This document shows, piece after piece, positions 6,239 through 14,228 of a stretch of 32,493 bases of DNA (position 1 is its first letter; every line of letters begins with the position of its first letter). This DNA is from an uncultured Verrucomicrobiae bacterium (GTDB lineage Bacteria; Verrucomicrobiota; Verrucomicrobiia; JADLBR01; CALLMV01), in NCBI GenBank assembly GCA_938005615.1, contig CALLMV010000047.1, positions 1 to 32,493 of the forward strand, read 5' to 3'. The notes beneath the pieces are model-generated. The model saw only the letters and a list, made by a program, of their open reading frames with translations, made no database searches and was not told where the DNA came from. The position numbers and the translations under genes are program-made.

Positions 6239-7798
6239 TTATTTTTTTTCTCTGCGGATAGGGGAAGGAATCACTCGGTCCAGCACTTTAGCTGAAGAAA
6301 GCACACCGGGGATACCTGCGCCCGGGTGTGTCCCTGCGCCGACAAAGTAGAGATTCTTCACATCTTCAGAAACGTTGTGTGGCCGGAACCAGGCTGACTG
6401 TGTGAGAATCGGCTCGAATTGAAATGCCGAGCCGAGGTAGGCATCCAAGTGTTTTTCAAAATCTACGGGAGTAAAAATTTTTTTTACGACGAGATGTTTG
6501 CGCAGATTGGGGCATAGAGTTTCTAGGGAAGCCAGTATGGCGTCGGCATAACGTTCCTTTTCACTCTCCCAATCGATCTTGCCGCCAAGATGCGGCACCG
6601 GGGAAAGCACATAGAAACACTCGCACCCCCGGGGAGCGAGCTTGGGGTCTGTGCGTGTGGGGGCGTGGAGGTACAGAGAGAAGTCGTCTGCCAGTTTTTT
6701 GGTGGTGAAGATATCGTCGAGCAGCCCTTTGTATCGCGGGCCCAGCACGATTGTGTGGTGCGCTAGCTCGGGATAAGTGCGATCTGTTCCAAAATAGATC
6801 AGGAAGAGCGACATAGAGTAGCGCATGGCAGCTAGGCGTTTATCTGTCCATTTCCGACGGGCAGCCGGGGTGATAAGTTTGCGATAAGTGTTGGCCACGT
6901 CGGCATTTGAGACAATAACATCCGCTCGAAATTCCCGGCCACGTTCATCGATGACTCCGTACGCTTTGCGGTCCGTAACTAATATTTTGTTGACTCGGGA
7001 ATTGAGTTCGAGGCGACCGCCCATCTCAAGAAAGAGGCGGATCAAGCCGCGTACTAACGCACCAGTGCCGCCCATGGCGAAATGCACGCCCCACTGGCGC
7101 TCCAAGTAGTGAATCATTGCGTAAATCGACGAGGATGCGAAGGGGTTGCCGCCGACAAGTAGCGGATGAAAAGAAAAGACGATGCGCAGCTTCTCATCGC
7201 TGATGTAGTCTGAGACCATTTTATACACAGATTCATGAGATTTGAGCCGCGCCAGATCGGGTGCAACCGCCAGCATGTCTGTTAGGCTAGTGAAGGGTTT
7301 GTCCGCCAAATCAAGGAAGGCGCGTTTGAAGATGGCTTCTGTTTTGGTCACGAATTTTTTATAACCCTCCACATCTTTGGTGGAGAATTTGAGGATTTGC
7401 TGAATCATCCTGTTCTCGTCACCGGTGTAATCGAAGGATGTGCCATCATGAAAGACGATGCGGTAAAACGGGTCGCAGGGAACAATTCTTACGTAATCTT
7501 CCGTTTTTTTTCCCCCTAGTTCAAAAAGCTCATCAATCAGAAAAGGAGCCGTGATGATCGTGGGGCCAGCATCGAAGATAAACCCATCCTGCTCGTATAC
7601 GTAAGCACGACCACCTGGTTTATCTCTGGCCTCTAGGAGTGTGACTTGATAACCTCGGGCTTGAAGCCGTATTGCAGCAGCTATGCCGCCAAGACCAGAG
7701 CCAATGACTACTGCGGGCTGGGCGTGGCTCTCTGCTTTGTCAATTTGTCCTTGGCGATATGATGAGTTTTTGGCTGGAGCAGCTTCAATAATAGGCAT
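6239..7798 (-). CDS. crtI: Phytoene desaturase-family FAD oxidoreductase (CrtI type)
   Basis: 519 residues, normal for CrtI. The dinucleotide-binding motif lies at about 29-50 (AVVIGSGLGGIAAAIRLQ), followed by LLEARDKPGGRAYVYEQDG. The C-terminal FAD signature is NLYFVGAGTHPGAGIPGVL (about 480-498), which is typical of carotenoid desaturases. Known members introduce double bases into phytoene or related C30/C40 polyenes at the membrane, using FAD. The exact substrate cannot be read from the sequence, and no phytoene or squalene synthase lies in the window; the polyprenyl synthase at 12066 makes longer linear chains. It sits 87 bases downstream of gltX on the same strand and may be read from the same transcript. 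The symbol denotes family; a diapophytoene or carotenoid-isomerase specificity is possible. Confidence 0.88.
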   Translation of the reverse strand: MPIIEAAPAKNSSYRQGQIDKAESHAQPAVVIGSGLGGIAAAIRLQARGYQVTLLEARDKPGGRAYVYEQDGFIFDAGPTIITAPFLIDELFELGGKKTEDYVRIVPCDPFYRIVFHDGTSFDYTGDENRMIQQILKFSTKDVEGYKKFVTKTEAIFKRAFLDLADKPFTSLTDMLAVAPDLARLKSHESVYKMVSDYISDEKLRIVFSFHPLLVGGNPFASSSIYAMIHYLERQWGVHFAMGGTGALVRGLIRLFLEMGGRLELNSRVNKILVTDRKAYGVIDERGREFRADVIVSNADVANTYRKLITPAARRKWTDKRLAAMRYSMSLFLIYFGTDRTYPELAHHTIVLGPRYKGLLDDIFTTKKLADDFSLYLHAPTRTDPKLAPRGCECFYVLSPVPHLGGKIDWESEKERYADAILASLETLCPNLRKHLVVKKIFTPVDFEKHLDAYLGSAFQFEPILTQSAWFRPHNVSEDVKNLYFVGAGTHPGAGIPGVLSSAKVLDRVIPSPIRREKK

Positions 7799-7885
7799 AG
7801 TACTTGGCTAGCACGTGCGTGAACGAGGGCAAATGTCTTTTAGGATGGTCTGCGCTAAAAAATTTGTTAGGTCCTTTGTATCAAT

Positions 7886-9208
7886 TCAATCATCCAACAC
7901 TCGTTTGAAGCGGCGAAGCGATTCTTCTTTACCCAGGTATTCTAGCAGGTGGTAGAGCGAGGGCCCAATCGTGCGCCCCGTGAGGGCGACGCGACAAGGG
8001 TGCACCAGAGCGCCGACTTTGACCCCGAGTTGCTCAGCCAGGGTTTTGAGGGTTTGCTCGAGTGCGGATGCATTCCAATCGTCTAGTTTGCTGTAAGACT
8101 CATGCAAGCTGGCGAGTAGTTTGCGGGATTCCGGATTGTCTAGATGTTTGGCTCGCGCTTCGGGATCAAAGGCGAAATCGTCCTTGAGCAGGTAGGAGCA
8201 CCAGCTTGGTAAATCACGTCCGAGTTTGATTTTTTCTCGAACCAGTTGCAGTGCTCCAAGCACGCGTTCACGCGGGGTGTTTTCGCTTACCAGGCCTGCG
8301 TCTTGGAGGATAGGCAGGGCAAATCTGAGCAGTCTTTCTGGGGTGAGGGCGCGCATTTTTTCGCCGTTGATCCAGTAAAGTTTATCGATGTCAAATCGCG
8401 CATTTGAGTGATTGACATGTTGGAGATCGAACCTCTCGACAGCTAGGTCTAGATCGAAGATTTCTCGATTTTCCCCTGGAGACCAGCCCAGAAGGCAGAG
8501 GTAGTTCGTGATGGCCTCAGGGAGGTAGCCTTGTGCCATGTAATCTGCAAGAGAAGCGCCCTGATCGCGCTTGGACATCTTGGATCCAGTCGGATTCAGG
8601 ATGAGCGGGATATGGGCATAAGCCGGAGGTGTTGCACCAAGTGCGCGGTAAAGCGCGATGTGCTTGGGTGTATTGGAAAGGTGGTCCTCACCGCGGATAA
8701 CGTGGGTTATTTTCATTTCAATATCGTCAACCACGTTCACAAAATGAAAAATGAACGAGCCATCTTTGCGACGGAGGGTGATGTCTGGTTCCTCCTTCAA
8801 ATCGAATGTGGGGTGTCCGCAGATAATGTCATAAACTGTGATACTTTCCCTGGGTATGCGAAACCGAACGGTGCCGTCTTGGTCATGATACGCAGATCCA
8901 TTCTGCAGCAATTTGGTAAGATAAGCTTCATAGATACCGCTGCGCTGGGATTGATAATAAGGCCCATAGGAGCCGCCCACTTCGGGCCCTTCATCCCAGT
9001 GCAAGCCGAGCCAACTCAGTCCGCGCGTGATGATGTCGGTCGCTTCCTGGGTGTTGCGGGCAGCGTCGGTGTCCTCGATTCGCAGGATAAACTTGCCTCT
9101 ATGATGCCTGGCGAAGAGCCAGTTGAAGAGGGCAGTGCGAGCACCGCCGATGTGAAGCATGCCTGTGGGTGACGGGGCAAATCGTGTGCGTACTGTACTT
9201 ACGGACAT
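7886..9208 (-). CDS. gltX: Glutamyl-tRNA synthetase lacking the zinc-binding insertion
   Basis: 440 residues, somewhat shorter than the usual 465-490. Class I synthetase signatures are intact: PSPTGMLHIGG (HIGH-type, residues 13-22), IRGEDHLSNTPKH (about 171-183) and SKMSKRDQGAS (KMSKR at 210-214). A full helical anticodon-binding half follows. The enzyme charges tRNA with glutamate in the cytoplasm. Between the YxxYLxxLLxxGxAY helix and the VRFRIP strand, most bacterial GluRS carry a 35-45 residue zinc-binding insertion with CxC...Y...C; here it is reduced to a turn (AYHDQDGTVRF, 106-116) without cysteines. The ATG at 9208 sits directly before VRTRFAPSPTG, as expected. It is divergent from the aminotransferase. 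Whether it also charges tRNA-Gln is not visible. Confidence 0.96.
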   Translation of the reverse strand: MSVSTVRTRFAPSPTGMLHIGGARTALFNWLFARHHRGKFILRIEDTDAARNTQEATDIITRGLSWLGLHWDEGPEVGGSYGPYYQSQRSGIYEAYLTKLLQNGSAYHDQDGTVRFRIPRESITVYDIICGHPTFDLKEEPDITLRRKDGSFIFHFVNVVDDIEMKITHVIRGEDHLSNTPKHIALYRALGATPPAYAHIPLILNPTGSKMSKRDQGASLADYMAQGYLPEAITNYLCLLGWSPGENREIFDLDLAVERFDLQHVNHSNARFDIDKLYWINGEKMRALTPERLLRFALPILQDAGLVSENTPRERVLGALQLVREKIKLGRDLPSWCSYLLKDDFAFDPEARAKHLDNPESRKLLASLHESYSKLDDWNASALEQTLKTLAEQLGVKVGALVHPCRVALTGRTIGPSLYHLLEYLGKEESLRRFKRVLDD

Positions 9209-9332
9209 AATTTGTGGTTAACGTCGCCCCGGGGTCAAATCAAGCGTGGGGTGTCAAAATGCCCTGGGGAAAGGCCTAAAAAAGGGTGTCTTGTTTTTCG
9301 TTAATGTTATGACAATGCTTGTAGAGTGCATC

Positions 9333-9337
9333 AGGAG
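9333..9337 (+). promoter_or_regulatory. Ribosome binding site favouring a TTG start for the aminotransferase
   Basis: AGGAG ends 9 bases before an in-frame TTG at 9347. The only other plausible start, GTG at 9326, lies upstream of this site and has no Shine-Dalgarno sequence of its own. No in-frame ATG exists near the N-terminus. Confidence 0.55.
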
Positions 9338-9346
9338 CATTCTAGT

Positions 9347-10501
9347 TTGAAGTATGTCGCTACCCACGTCAGGGGTATCCCCCGCAGTGGGATTCGCGAT
9401 TTTTTTGATGTAGTTCAATCTACGCCTGACGCCATATCGCTGGGGGTAGGCGAACCTGATTTTGTAACTCCCTGGGCAATTCGTGAGGCGGCCATCTATA
9501 GCTTGGAGCGAGGTCGTACCAGCTACACTTCCAACTTGGGGACGGTGGCTTTTCGCAAGGCTGTTTCTAACTACGTAGAGAAATATTTCGGTGCAAGCTA
9601 CGATCCGGGATCCGAAGTGATAGCCACGGTCGGTGTTTCCGAGGCCCTGGATATAGCATTACGAGCAGTGATTAATCCTGGAGACGAAGTGTTGTACCAC
9701 GAGCCGTGTTACGTCTCCTACCAGCCTGGAGTGATCTTGGCTCACGGCAAGCCTGTGGCTATTCCCACCCGTGCGGAGGACGACTTTCAACTCCGCGCTG
9801 ACGCGCTGGAGAGTGCGATCACTCCCAGGAGCCGCGTGTTGCTCCTGAACTTCCCTACTAACCCAACTGGTGCACACATGCCAGCAGACCGCCTTTCTGA
9901 AATCGCCGAAGTGTGCAAGCGACACGATCTGCTCGTGATCACTGATGAAATCTACTCCGAACTAACTTACGAGGGGACACACACAAGCATTGCATCCTTG
10001 CCTGGTATGAGGGAGCGCACCATTTTCCTTCATGGCTTTTCCAAGGCGTATGCGATGACGGGCTTTCGTATCGGTTTTGCGTGTGCACCCGCTCCACTTA
10101 CTGAGGCGCTGATGCGTATCCATCAATATTCAATGCTTTGTGCCTCCATCATTGCCCAGGATGCAGCGGTCGAAGCGTTGAACAACGGTTTTGAGACGAT
10201 GATGGAAATGCGTGCTCAGTACAGGCTGCGTAGAAATTTTATCACGGCGTCTTTTCGTGACATGGGGTTGGACTGCTTCACACCAAAGGGCGCGTTTTAT
10301 GCATTTCCCCAAATAACCGCTAGCGGGTTGGACGCCAGAGAGTTTGCCCTGCGTTTACTCAAGGAGGAGAAGGTGGCTGTCGTCCCCGGCACTGCTTTTG
10401 GCCCAAGCGGCGCAGGTCACATTCGCGCCTCTTACGCGACTTCTTTGCCGCTCATAGAAGAGGCCATGCGAAGAATCAAAAAGTTTGTTTCCCGGCTTTA
10501 A
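9347..10501 (+). CDS. Pyridoxal-phosphate aminotransferase, class I/II (aspartate/aromatic aminotransferase-like)
   Basis: About 384 residues from TTG 9347 (391 from GTG 9326). The start was chosen for its AGGAG site and because homologues usually begin shortly before IPRSGIRDFFD. Fold-type I features are all present: the substrate-loop SLGVGEPDFVTP, YTSNLGTVAFRKAV, the NFPTNPTGA motif, TDEIYSELTYEG (Asp for the PLP ring nitrogen, Tyr nearby), the PLP lysine in FLHGFSKAYAMTGFRIGF, and the C-terminal carboxylate-binding Arg in GHIRASYATS. It would transfer amino groups between an amino acid and a 2-oxo acid in the cytoplasm; the specific amino acid cannot be assigned. It converges with rimO with no intergenic base between the two stop codons. 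Confidence 0.9.
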   Translation: MKYVATHVRGIPRSGIRDFFDVVQSTPDAISLGVGEPDFVTPWAIREAAIYSLERGRTSYTSNLGTVAFRKAVSNYVEKYFGASYDPGSEVIATVGVSEALDIALRAVINPGDEVLYHEPCYVSYQPGVILAHGKPVAIPTRAEDDFQLRADALESAITPRSRVLLLNFPTNPTGAHMPADRLSEIAEVCKRHDLLVITDEIYSELTYEGTHTSIASLPGMRERTIFLHGFSKAYAMTGFRIGFACAPAPLTEALMRIHQYSMLCASIIAQDAAVEALNNGFETMMEMRAQYRLRRNFITASFRDMGLDCFTPKGAFYAFPQITASGLDAREFALRLLKEEKVAVVPGTAFGPSGAGHIRASYATSLPLIEEAMRRIKKFVSRL

Positions 10502-11944
10502 TTACCTGGCTATGCTTCTGGTGCTTTGCTTCCACACTCCTCCCTCGGCGATTAAATCATAATCCGTCGCAGCCCAGATTGTGACTTCGTGGAACTCCCC
10601 TGTGGTAAGGCTGTTTGGCACATAAACAAGGCCATCGATGCCTGGGGCGTCTGCTTCCGTGCGGGCAACGCCTGGGGTGTCCACTAGTACTTTGAGCCGT
10701 TTGCCGACTTTGCTGTGCTGGATATCAGAAGCGATTTTTTTCTGTAAGTCCATGGCGCGCTCCCAGCGTTTGTGGCGGAGACGCGCGGGCACTTGTGGTT
10801 GAATTTTTGCGGCCTTCGTGCCCTCTTCTTGCGAGTATTCGAAAATTCCCAGCCGGTCAAAGCGAGCCTCTTCGATGAACTCTAATAGCCGTTCAAAATG
10901 TGCCTCAGTCTCTCCAGGAAATCCGACTATAAACGTTGTGCGCAGTGCGACGCCCGGCCAGCCTTTGCGTAAATCTTTGACGAGATTCCTAATCCACTGT
11001 TCGCTGGTCTCTCTGCGCATGGATTGGAGCATTTCCTCGTGGATGTGTTGCAATGGCATGTCTACATAACGGGCGATTTTTTTAGATTGAGCCAATGTTT
11101 CAATTAACTCTTGGCTCCAATGTGCTGGATGTGTGTAGAGCAGCCTGACCCAAAAGTCGCCAGGGATGTTATCCAGTTCACGTATTAAATCGATGAGGCT
11201 TTCACCTCGTTGGCGAGTGACTGCCGCGCGTGGTCCGGCCCCTCCATGCCACTTATCCATGCCAAAGTAGGTTGTATCTTGCGATATCAATAACAGCTCT
11301 CGCGTGCCTTCCTCTACGAGTGTACGTGCCTCACGCACCACATCCTGCAGGTCGCGACTACGGTGTTTTCCTCGCATCTGAGGAATAATACAAAACGAGC
11401 ACGGGTGGTTGCAGCCTTCAGCAATTTTTATGTAGCGGTAATGTGGCGGCGTTAAGCGTAAACGCGGTGTTTCCCAGTCGGGTAAATACCTCGCTCGAGG
11501 GGTCACGTAGCTCCGCTCGCCCGTGCCGAACCAGACACTTTGGACGATCTGGCTTACTTCTTCCAACTGATCCAGACCCATGAAGGCATCAACCTCGGGC
11601 ATAGCTTCAGGCAGCTCTTTGCGGAAACGCTGAGCCATGCAGCCGGCTACGATGAGTTTCTGATTATGATTGCCTTTTCGTAATCCACGCAAACGGTTCG
11701 CTTCAAATATGGCTTCTATGCTTTCCTCTTTAGCTGAGTCTATAAAACTACAGGTGTTGACGATGAGTACATCTGCTTGTTTGGCATTTGAGGTGATGGG
11801 AAAGCCATCTTTTTCCAATCGCCCAAGCATGATTTCAGAATCCACCAAATTTTTTGCACAACCTAGGCTAATCATCCCCACTTTGGGGAGGTCGGTTACT
11901 CGGGATGTGTTTGTGCGTGGTTTTGTCAGGACATCATGCATCAC
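10502..11944 (-). CDS. rimO: Ribosomal protein S12 methylthiotransferase RimO
   Basis: 480 residues. The N-terminal UPF0004 domain has the three cysteines of the auxiliary iron-sulfur cluster: GCAKNLVDSE (C29), NTCSF (C65) and AGCMAQR (C102). The radical-SAM domain has CNHPCSFCIIPQMRGKHRSR with C178, C182 and C185. A C-terminal TRAM domain for substrate binding follows (about 410-480). The LGCAKNLVDSE and IPxxRG patterns distinguish RimO from the tRNA enzyme MiaB. It adds a methylthio group to an aspartate of ribosomal protein S12 in the cytoplasm. There is a 25-residue N-terminal extension before VGMISLGC; a later start is possible but no better-placed ATG is evident. The region 11945-12065 is an AT-rich divergent promoter spacer shared with the polyprenyl synthase gene. 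Confidence 0.95.
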   Translation of the reverse strand: MMHDVLTKPRTNTSRVTDLPKVGMISLGCAKNLVDSEIMLGRLEKDGFPITSNAKQADVLIVNTCSFIDSAKEESIEAIFEANRLRGLRKGNHNQKLIVAGCMAQRFRKELPEAMPEVDAFMGLDQLEEVSQIVQSVWFGTGERSYVTPRARYLPDWETPRLRLTPPHYRYIKIAEGCNHPCSFCIIPQMRGKHRSRDLQDVVREARTLVEEGTRELLLISQDTTYFGMDKWHGGAGPRAAVTRQRGESLIDLIRELDNIPGDFWVRLLYTHPAHWSQELIETLAQSKKIARYVDMPLQHIHEEMLQSMRRETSEQWIRNLVKDLRKGWPGVALRTTFIVGFPGETEAHFERLLEFIEEARFDRLGIFEYSQEEGTKAAKIQPQVPARLRHKRWERAMDLQKKIASDIQHSKVGKRLKVLVDTPGVARTEADAPGIDGLVYVPNSLTTGEFHEVTIWAATDYDLIAEGGVWKQSTRSIAR

Positions 11945-12065
11945 AGCAAGTTAATCATCGGTTTCGACTACGCAACAGGCACATAATTTTATGGCATAAA
12001 AAGAATTTTCAGAATTTATTGAAAATTTTACTTGAATTGGAACTTTTTTAAGAAATGTTATACCT

Positions 12066-13151
12066 ATGCAAAATTTAAAAAATTCTATTCCTGGCGTGGC
12101 TCACAAGTTGCGTCTCAGCGCGGTTTTGCAGGAAATTTCCGGTTTGCTTGAGACTGTTGACAACAGGCTTCGTGCACAGGCTGCTGCGTTTGATCCTGCA
12201 CTCGTTGGCTACATCGAGTACATTTGCGAATCGCCCGGCAAGAGACTTCGCGCCTCCCTCGCGCTACTCTCCGGGGCGGCCACCGGGCGAATCACTTCCG
12301 AGCACATTGATTTAGGTACCATCGTTGAGCTCATTCATTTGGCCTCTTTAGTACACGACGATATTATGGACCGTGCGCAGATGCGACGCGGTCGGCCTAC
12401 CCCCCACGCAAAATGGGGTCCTGAAGTCTCTGTACTTCTTGGGGACGCACTGTTTGCACACGCTTTAAAACTATGTACAAACTACGATTCGACTCATCTG
12501 GCCAGACGCATCGCCACGGCATCCACGGAAGTTTGTCAGGGGGAAATAATCCAGACGCAGCGTCAGTTCGACCTCAATCTCACGATAGATGAATACTGTA
12601 AAATAATCCGTATGAAGACCGCTGCTTTGTTCGCTGTGTCTGCCGAACTAGGGGCCTTTTTGAGTAATGCCTCACCAGAGGTTTGTGAAGCTCTGCGTAG
12701 CTACGGCGAGTCACTCGGTATCGCCTATCAAATGTATGATGACTGTTTAGATCTAATCGGTCACGATGATGCTGCTGGCAAAACACTAGGTACTGACTTA
12801 GAAAAAGGGAAACTGACACTTCCGGTTCTTCTATACTTGCAACGCGTTAGCGGTACTGAACGCGATTCTGCTTATGCGGCTATTCTTCACGGCACTTTCG
12901 AACAGCGTATGCTACTGATCGAAGAACTTCATGCATCGGGTGCATTTCGTGATGCGCTTAAAGTATTACGCGAGCACCTCGTCAAAGCAGGCGAGTCCCT
13001 CCGTGTACTAAATGACTCCTCTTACAAAAAATCCCTCACTGCACTTGCTGCTCTTTTGGAAAATTCTGTCGCAGAAATGATTTCTGACTCAGAATACACT
13101 CTCGAAACACAAAAAACAAACTACGCTAACCGGCACAAGGTGGCTGGTTAA
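12066..13151 (+). CDS. Long-chain trans-polyprenyl diphosphate synthase
   Basis: 361 residues. Both aspartate-rich motifs of the family are present: HDDIMDRAQMRRGRPT (first, D98-D102) and YQMYDDCLDLIG (second, about 225). KLTLPVL follows. The fifth residue before the first motif is a small alanine, which in this family allows long chains, so the product is probably a C35-C50 prenyl diphosphate for the quinone side chain, as made by IspB or HepS. The enzyme condenses isopentenyl diphosphate onto an allylic primer in the cytoplasm. About 40 extra residues at the C-terminus beyond the usual end have no recognisable motif. The last 26 bases overlap the 3' end of trmD in convergent orientation. 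Confidence 0.92.
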   Translation: MQNLKNSIPGVAHKLRLSAVLQEISGLLETVDNRLRAQAAAFDPALVGYIEYICESPGKRLRASLALLSGAATGRITSEHIDLGTIVELIHLASLVHDDIMDRAQMRRGRPTPHAKWGPEVSVLLGDALFAHALKLCTNYDSTHLARRIATASTEVCQGEIIQTQRQFDLNLTIDEYCKIIRMKTAALFAVSAELGAFLSNASPEVCEALRSYGESLGIAYQMYDDCLDLIGHDDAAGKTLGTDLEKGKLTLPVLLYLQRVSGTERDSAYAAILHGTFEQRMLLIEELHASGAFRDALKVLREHLVKAGESLRVLNDSSYKKSLTALAALLENSVAEMISDSEYTLETQKTNYANRHKVAG

Positions 13152-13821
13152 GCAAATCCGGACGCACCTTCTGGGTGCGTTTAACTGATTCATTCATGCG
13201 CCATTTTTCCACTTCTCCGTGATTACCAGATAGAAGAATCTCTGGAACTGTCCATCCACGATAATTGGGCGGGCGCGTGTAAACGGGCCCGTCCAACAAG
13301 CGGTCAGTAAATGATTCTTGCTGAGCTGACTCTTCGCTACCTAAAACGCCAGGGAGTAGCCTGACGACTGCATCAATAAGTACAGCTGCCGCAAGTGCCC
13401 CGTTTGTGAGCACGTAATCACCGATGCTGATACTTTCCGTGGCCAAATGTTCGCGGACTCGTTCGTCCACGCCTTCATAGTGCCCACAGATAATAAACAG
13501 CCGTTTTTCCCTGGCCAACTCTCGAACCAAGGATTGCTTGAGCAGCCGCCCCTGTGGACACATCAAAATGCGTTTTGTTTGATTGAGCTCTGTAGCCAAG
13601 ATTTTTTCCGTTGCTTCGAATAGCGGCTCACACCGCATCACCATACCAGGACCGCCGCCATAAGGTGTGTCATCCACACTTTTGTGTTTGCCCAGACCAA
13701 ACGGGCGCAGGTCGTGAGTGTGAAGTTCAAGGGAACCATTGCGCCTTGCGCGCCCGATGATGCTTTCCGATAGCGCTGAATCCACAAGCTTGGGGCAGAG
13801 TGTGAGCACGTCTATTCGCAT
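13126..13821 (-). CDS. trmD: tRNA (guanine-N1)-methyltransferase TrmD
   Basis: 231 residues, typical. Visible are the N-terminal RIDVLTLCPKLV strand, DDTPYGGGPGMVM, CGHYEGVDERV, the trefoil-knot SAM site IGDYVLTNGALAAAVLIDAV, and the C-terminal RPPNYRGWTVPEILLSGNHG. The catalytic aspartate region ESFTDRLLDGPVYTRP is intact. The knot reads TNGAL where the E. coli-type enzyme has SGGEL, probably a lineage variant. TrmD methylates G37 of tRNAs next to the anticodon and prevents +1 frameshifting. Its ATG overlaps the khpA stop by one base (TAATG), indicating translational coupling. The usual neighbours rpsP, rimM and rplS are absent here. Confidence 0.97.
   Translation of the reverse strand: MRIDVLTLCPKLVDSALSESIIGRARRNGSLELHTHDLRPFGLGKHKSVDDTPYGGGPGMVMRCEPLFEATEKILATELNQTKRILMCPQGRLLKQSLVRELAREKRLFIICGHYEGVDERVREHLATESISIGDYVLTNGALAAAVLIDAVVRLLPGVLGSEESAQQESFTDRLLDGPVYTRPPNYRGWTVPEILLSGNHGEVEKWRMNESVKRTQKVRPDLLNQPPCAG
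13162..13182 (+). terminator. Possible weak terminator of the polyprenyl synthase, inside trmD
   Basis: ACGCACC, loop TTCTG, GGTGCGT gives a 7-bp stem 10 bases after the synthase stop codon, followed by TTTAA only. The sequence also encodes the C-terminal part of TrmD on the other strand, so the hairpin could be incidental. Confidence 0.3.
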
Positions 13822-14114
13822 TATCGGGGTGCCTCTTCCTCAGAGTCTTGGCTTTCGCTGTGAAGTTGACTCTCCTCCTCCTGTACGAGCAACGTTGCGT
13901 GCTTGTTGCTACGCCCAGCCGCCACTTGCAGCAACGCACGTATGGCTGTGATTGTTCTGCCGCGCCGCCCGATCAGAGCTCCCAGATCTTGCTTAGCGAC
14001 ATTAACTTTAAAGTGTATTTCTTTATCTGTTTCTTCACTGGTGAGAGTCACCTCTTCTGGTTTTTTTAAAAGTAAGCTAAAGATATACCGGAGGAATTTT
14101 TCGGGTGCGTTCAC
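13821..14114 (-). CDS. khpA: KH-domain RNA-binding protein KhpA
   Basis: 97 residues. A single KH domain fills residues 1-75: the N-terminal FLRYIFSLLLKKPEEV helix, VNVAKQDLGALIGRRGRTI with the GxxG-type RNA-binding loop (GRRG), and AIRALLQVAAG. The tail is acidic and probably disordered (EEESQLHSESQDSEEEAP). KhpA proteins bind RNA in the cytoplasm, often with KhpB, and affect cell-wall synthesis and cell division. The gene lies immediately upstream of trmD, a common arrangement in bacterial rpsP-khpA-rimM-trmD operons; rpsP and rimM are missing here. The 114-base spacer to the divergent ABC exporter probably holds both promoters. Confidence 0.92.
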   Translation of the reverse strand: MNAPEKFLRYIFSLLLKKPEEVTLTSEETDKEIHFKVNVAKQDLGALIGRRGRTITAIRALLQVAAGRSNKHATLLVQEEESQLHSESQDSEEEAPR

Positions 14115-14228
14115 AGTATCATATTGCAGCTGCGTACCGTGTCTTTCCAGTATTCTTTGTTTGAAAATTCGGTAAGACTCTACTTAATAGGGCTTTTAAG
14201 ATGTTATTACCCTGCAGTGCTTTAAATC

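Noticed and set aside
5984-6295. 103-codon frame bridging the GYF_2 gene end and the desaturase end
   Set aside because: It overlaps two supported genes in other frames and has no independent motif.
8531-9172. 213-codon open frame on the plus strand opposite gltX
   Set aside because: It is fully antisense to a gene with clear synthetase motifs, and its translation shows no domain pattern.
12058-12063. TTATAC as the -10 box of the polyprenyl synthase gene
   Set aside because: It ends two bases before the ATG, so transcription would begin inside the gene.
13381-13430. TNGAL instead of SGGEL in the TrmD knot as a sign of inactivity
   Set aside because: The catalytic Asp region and the remaining knot residues are intact, and similar wording probably occurs in other phyla; likely a lineage variant.
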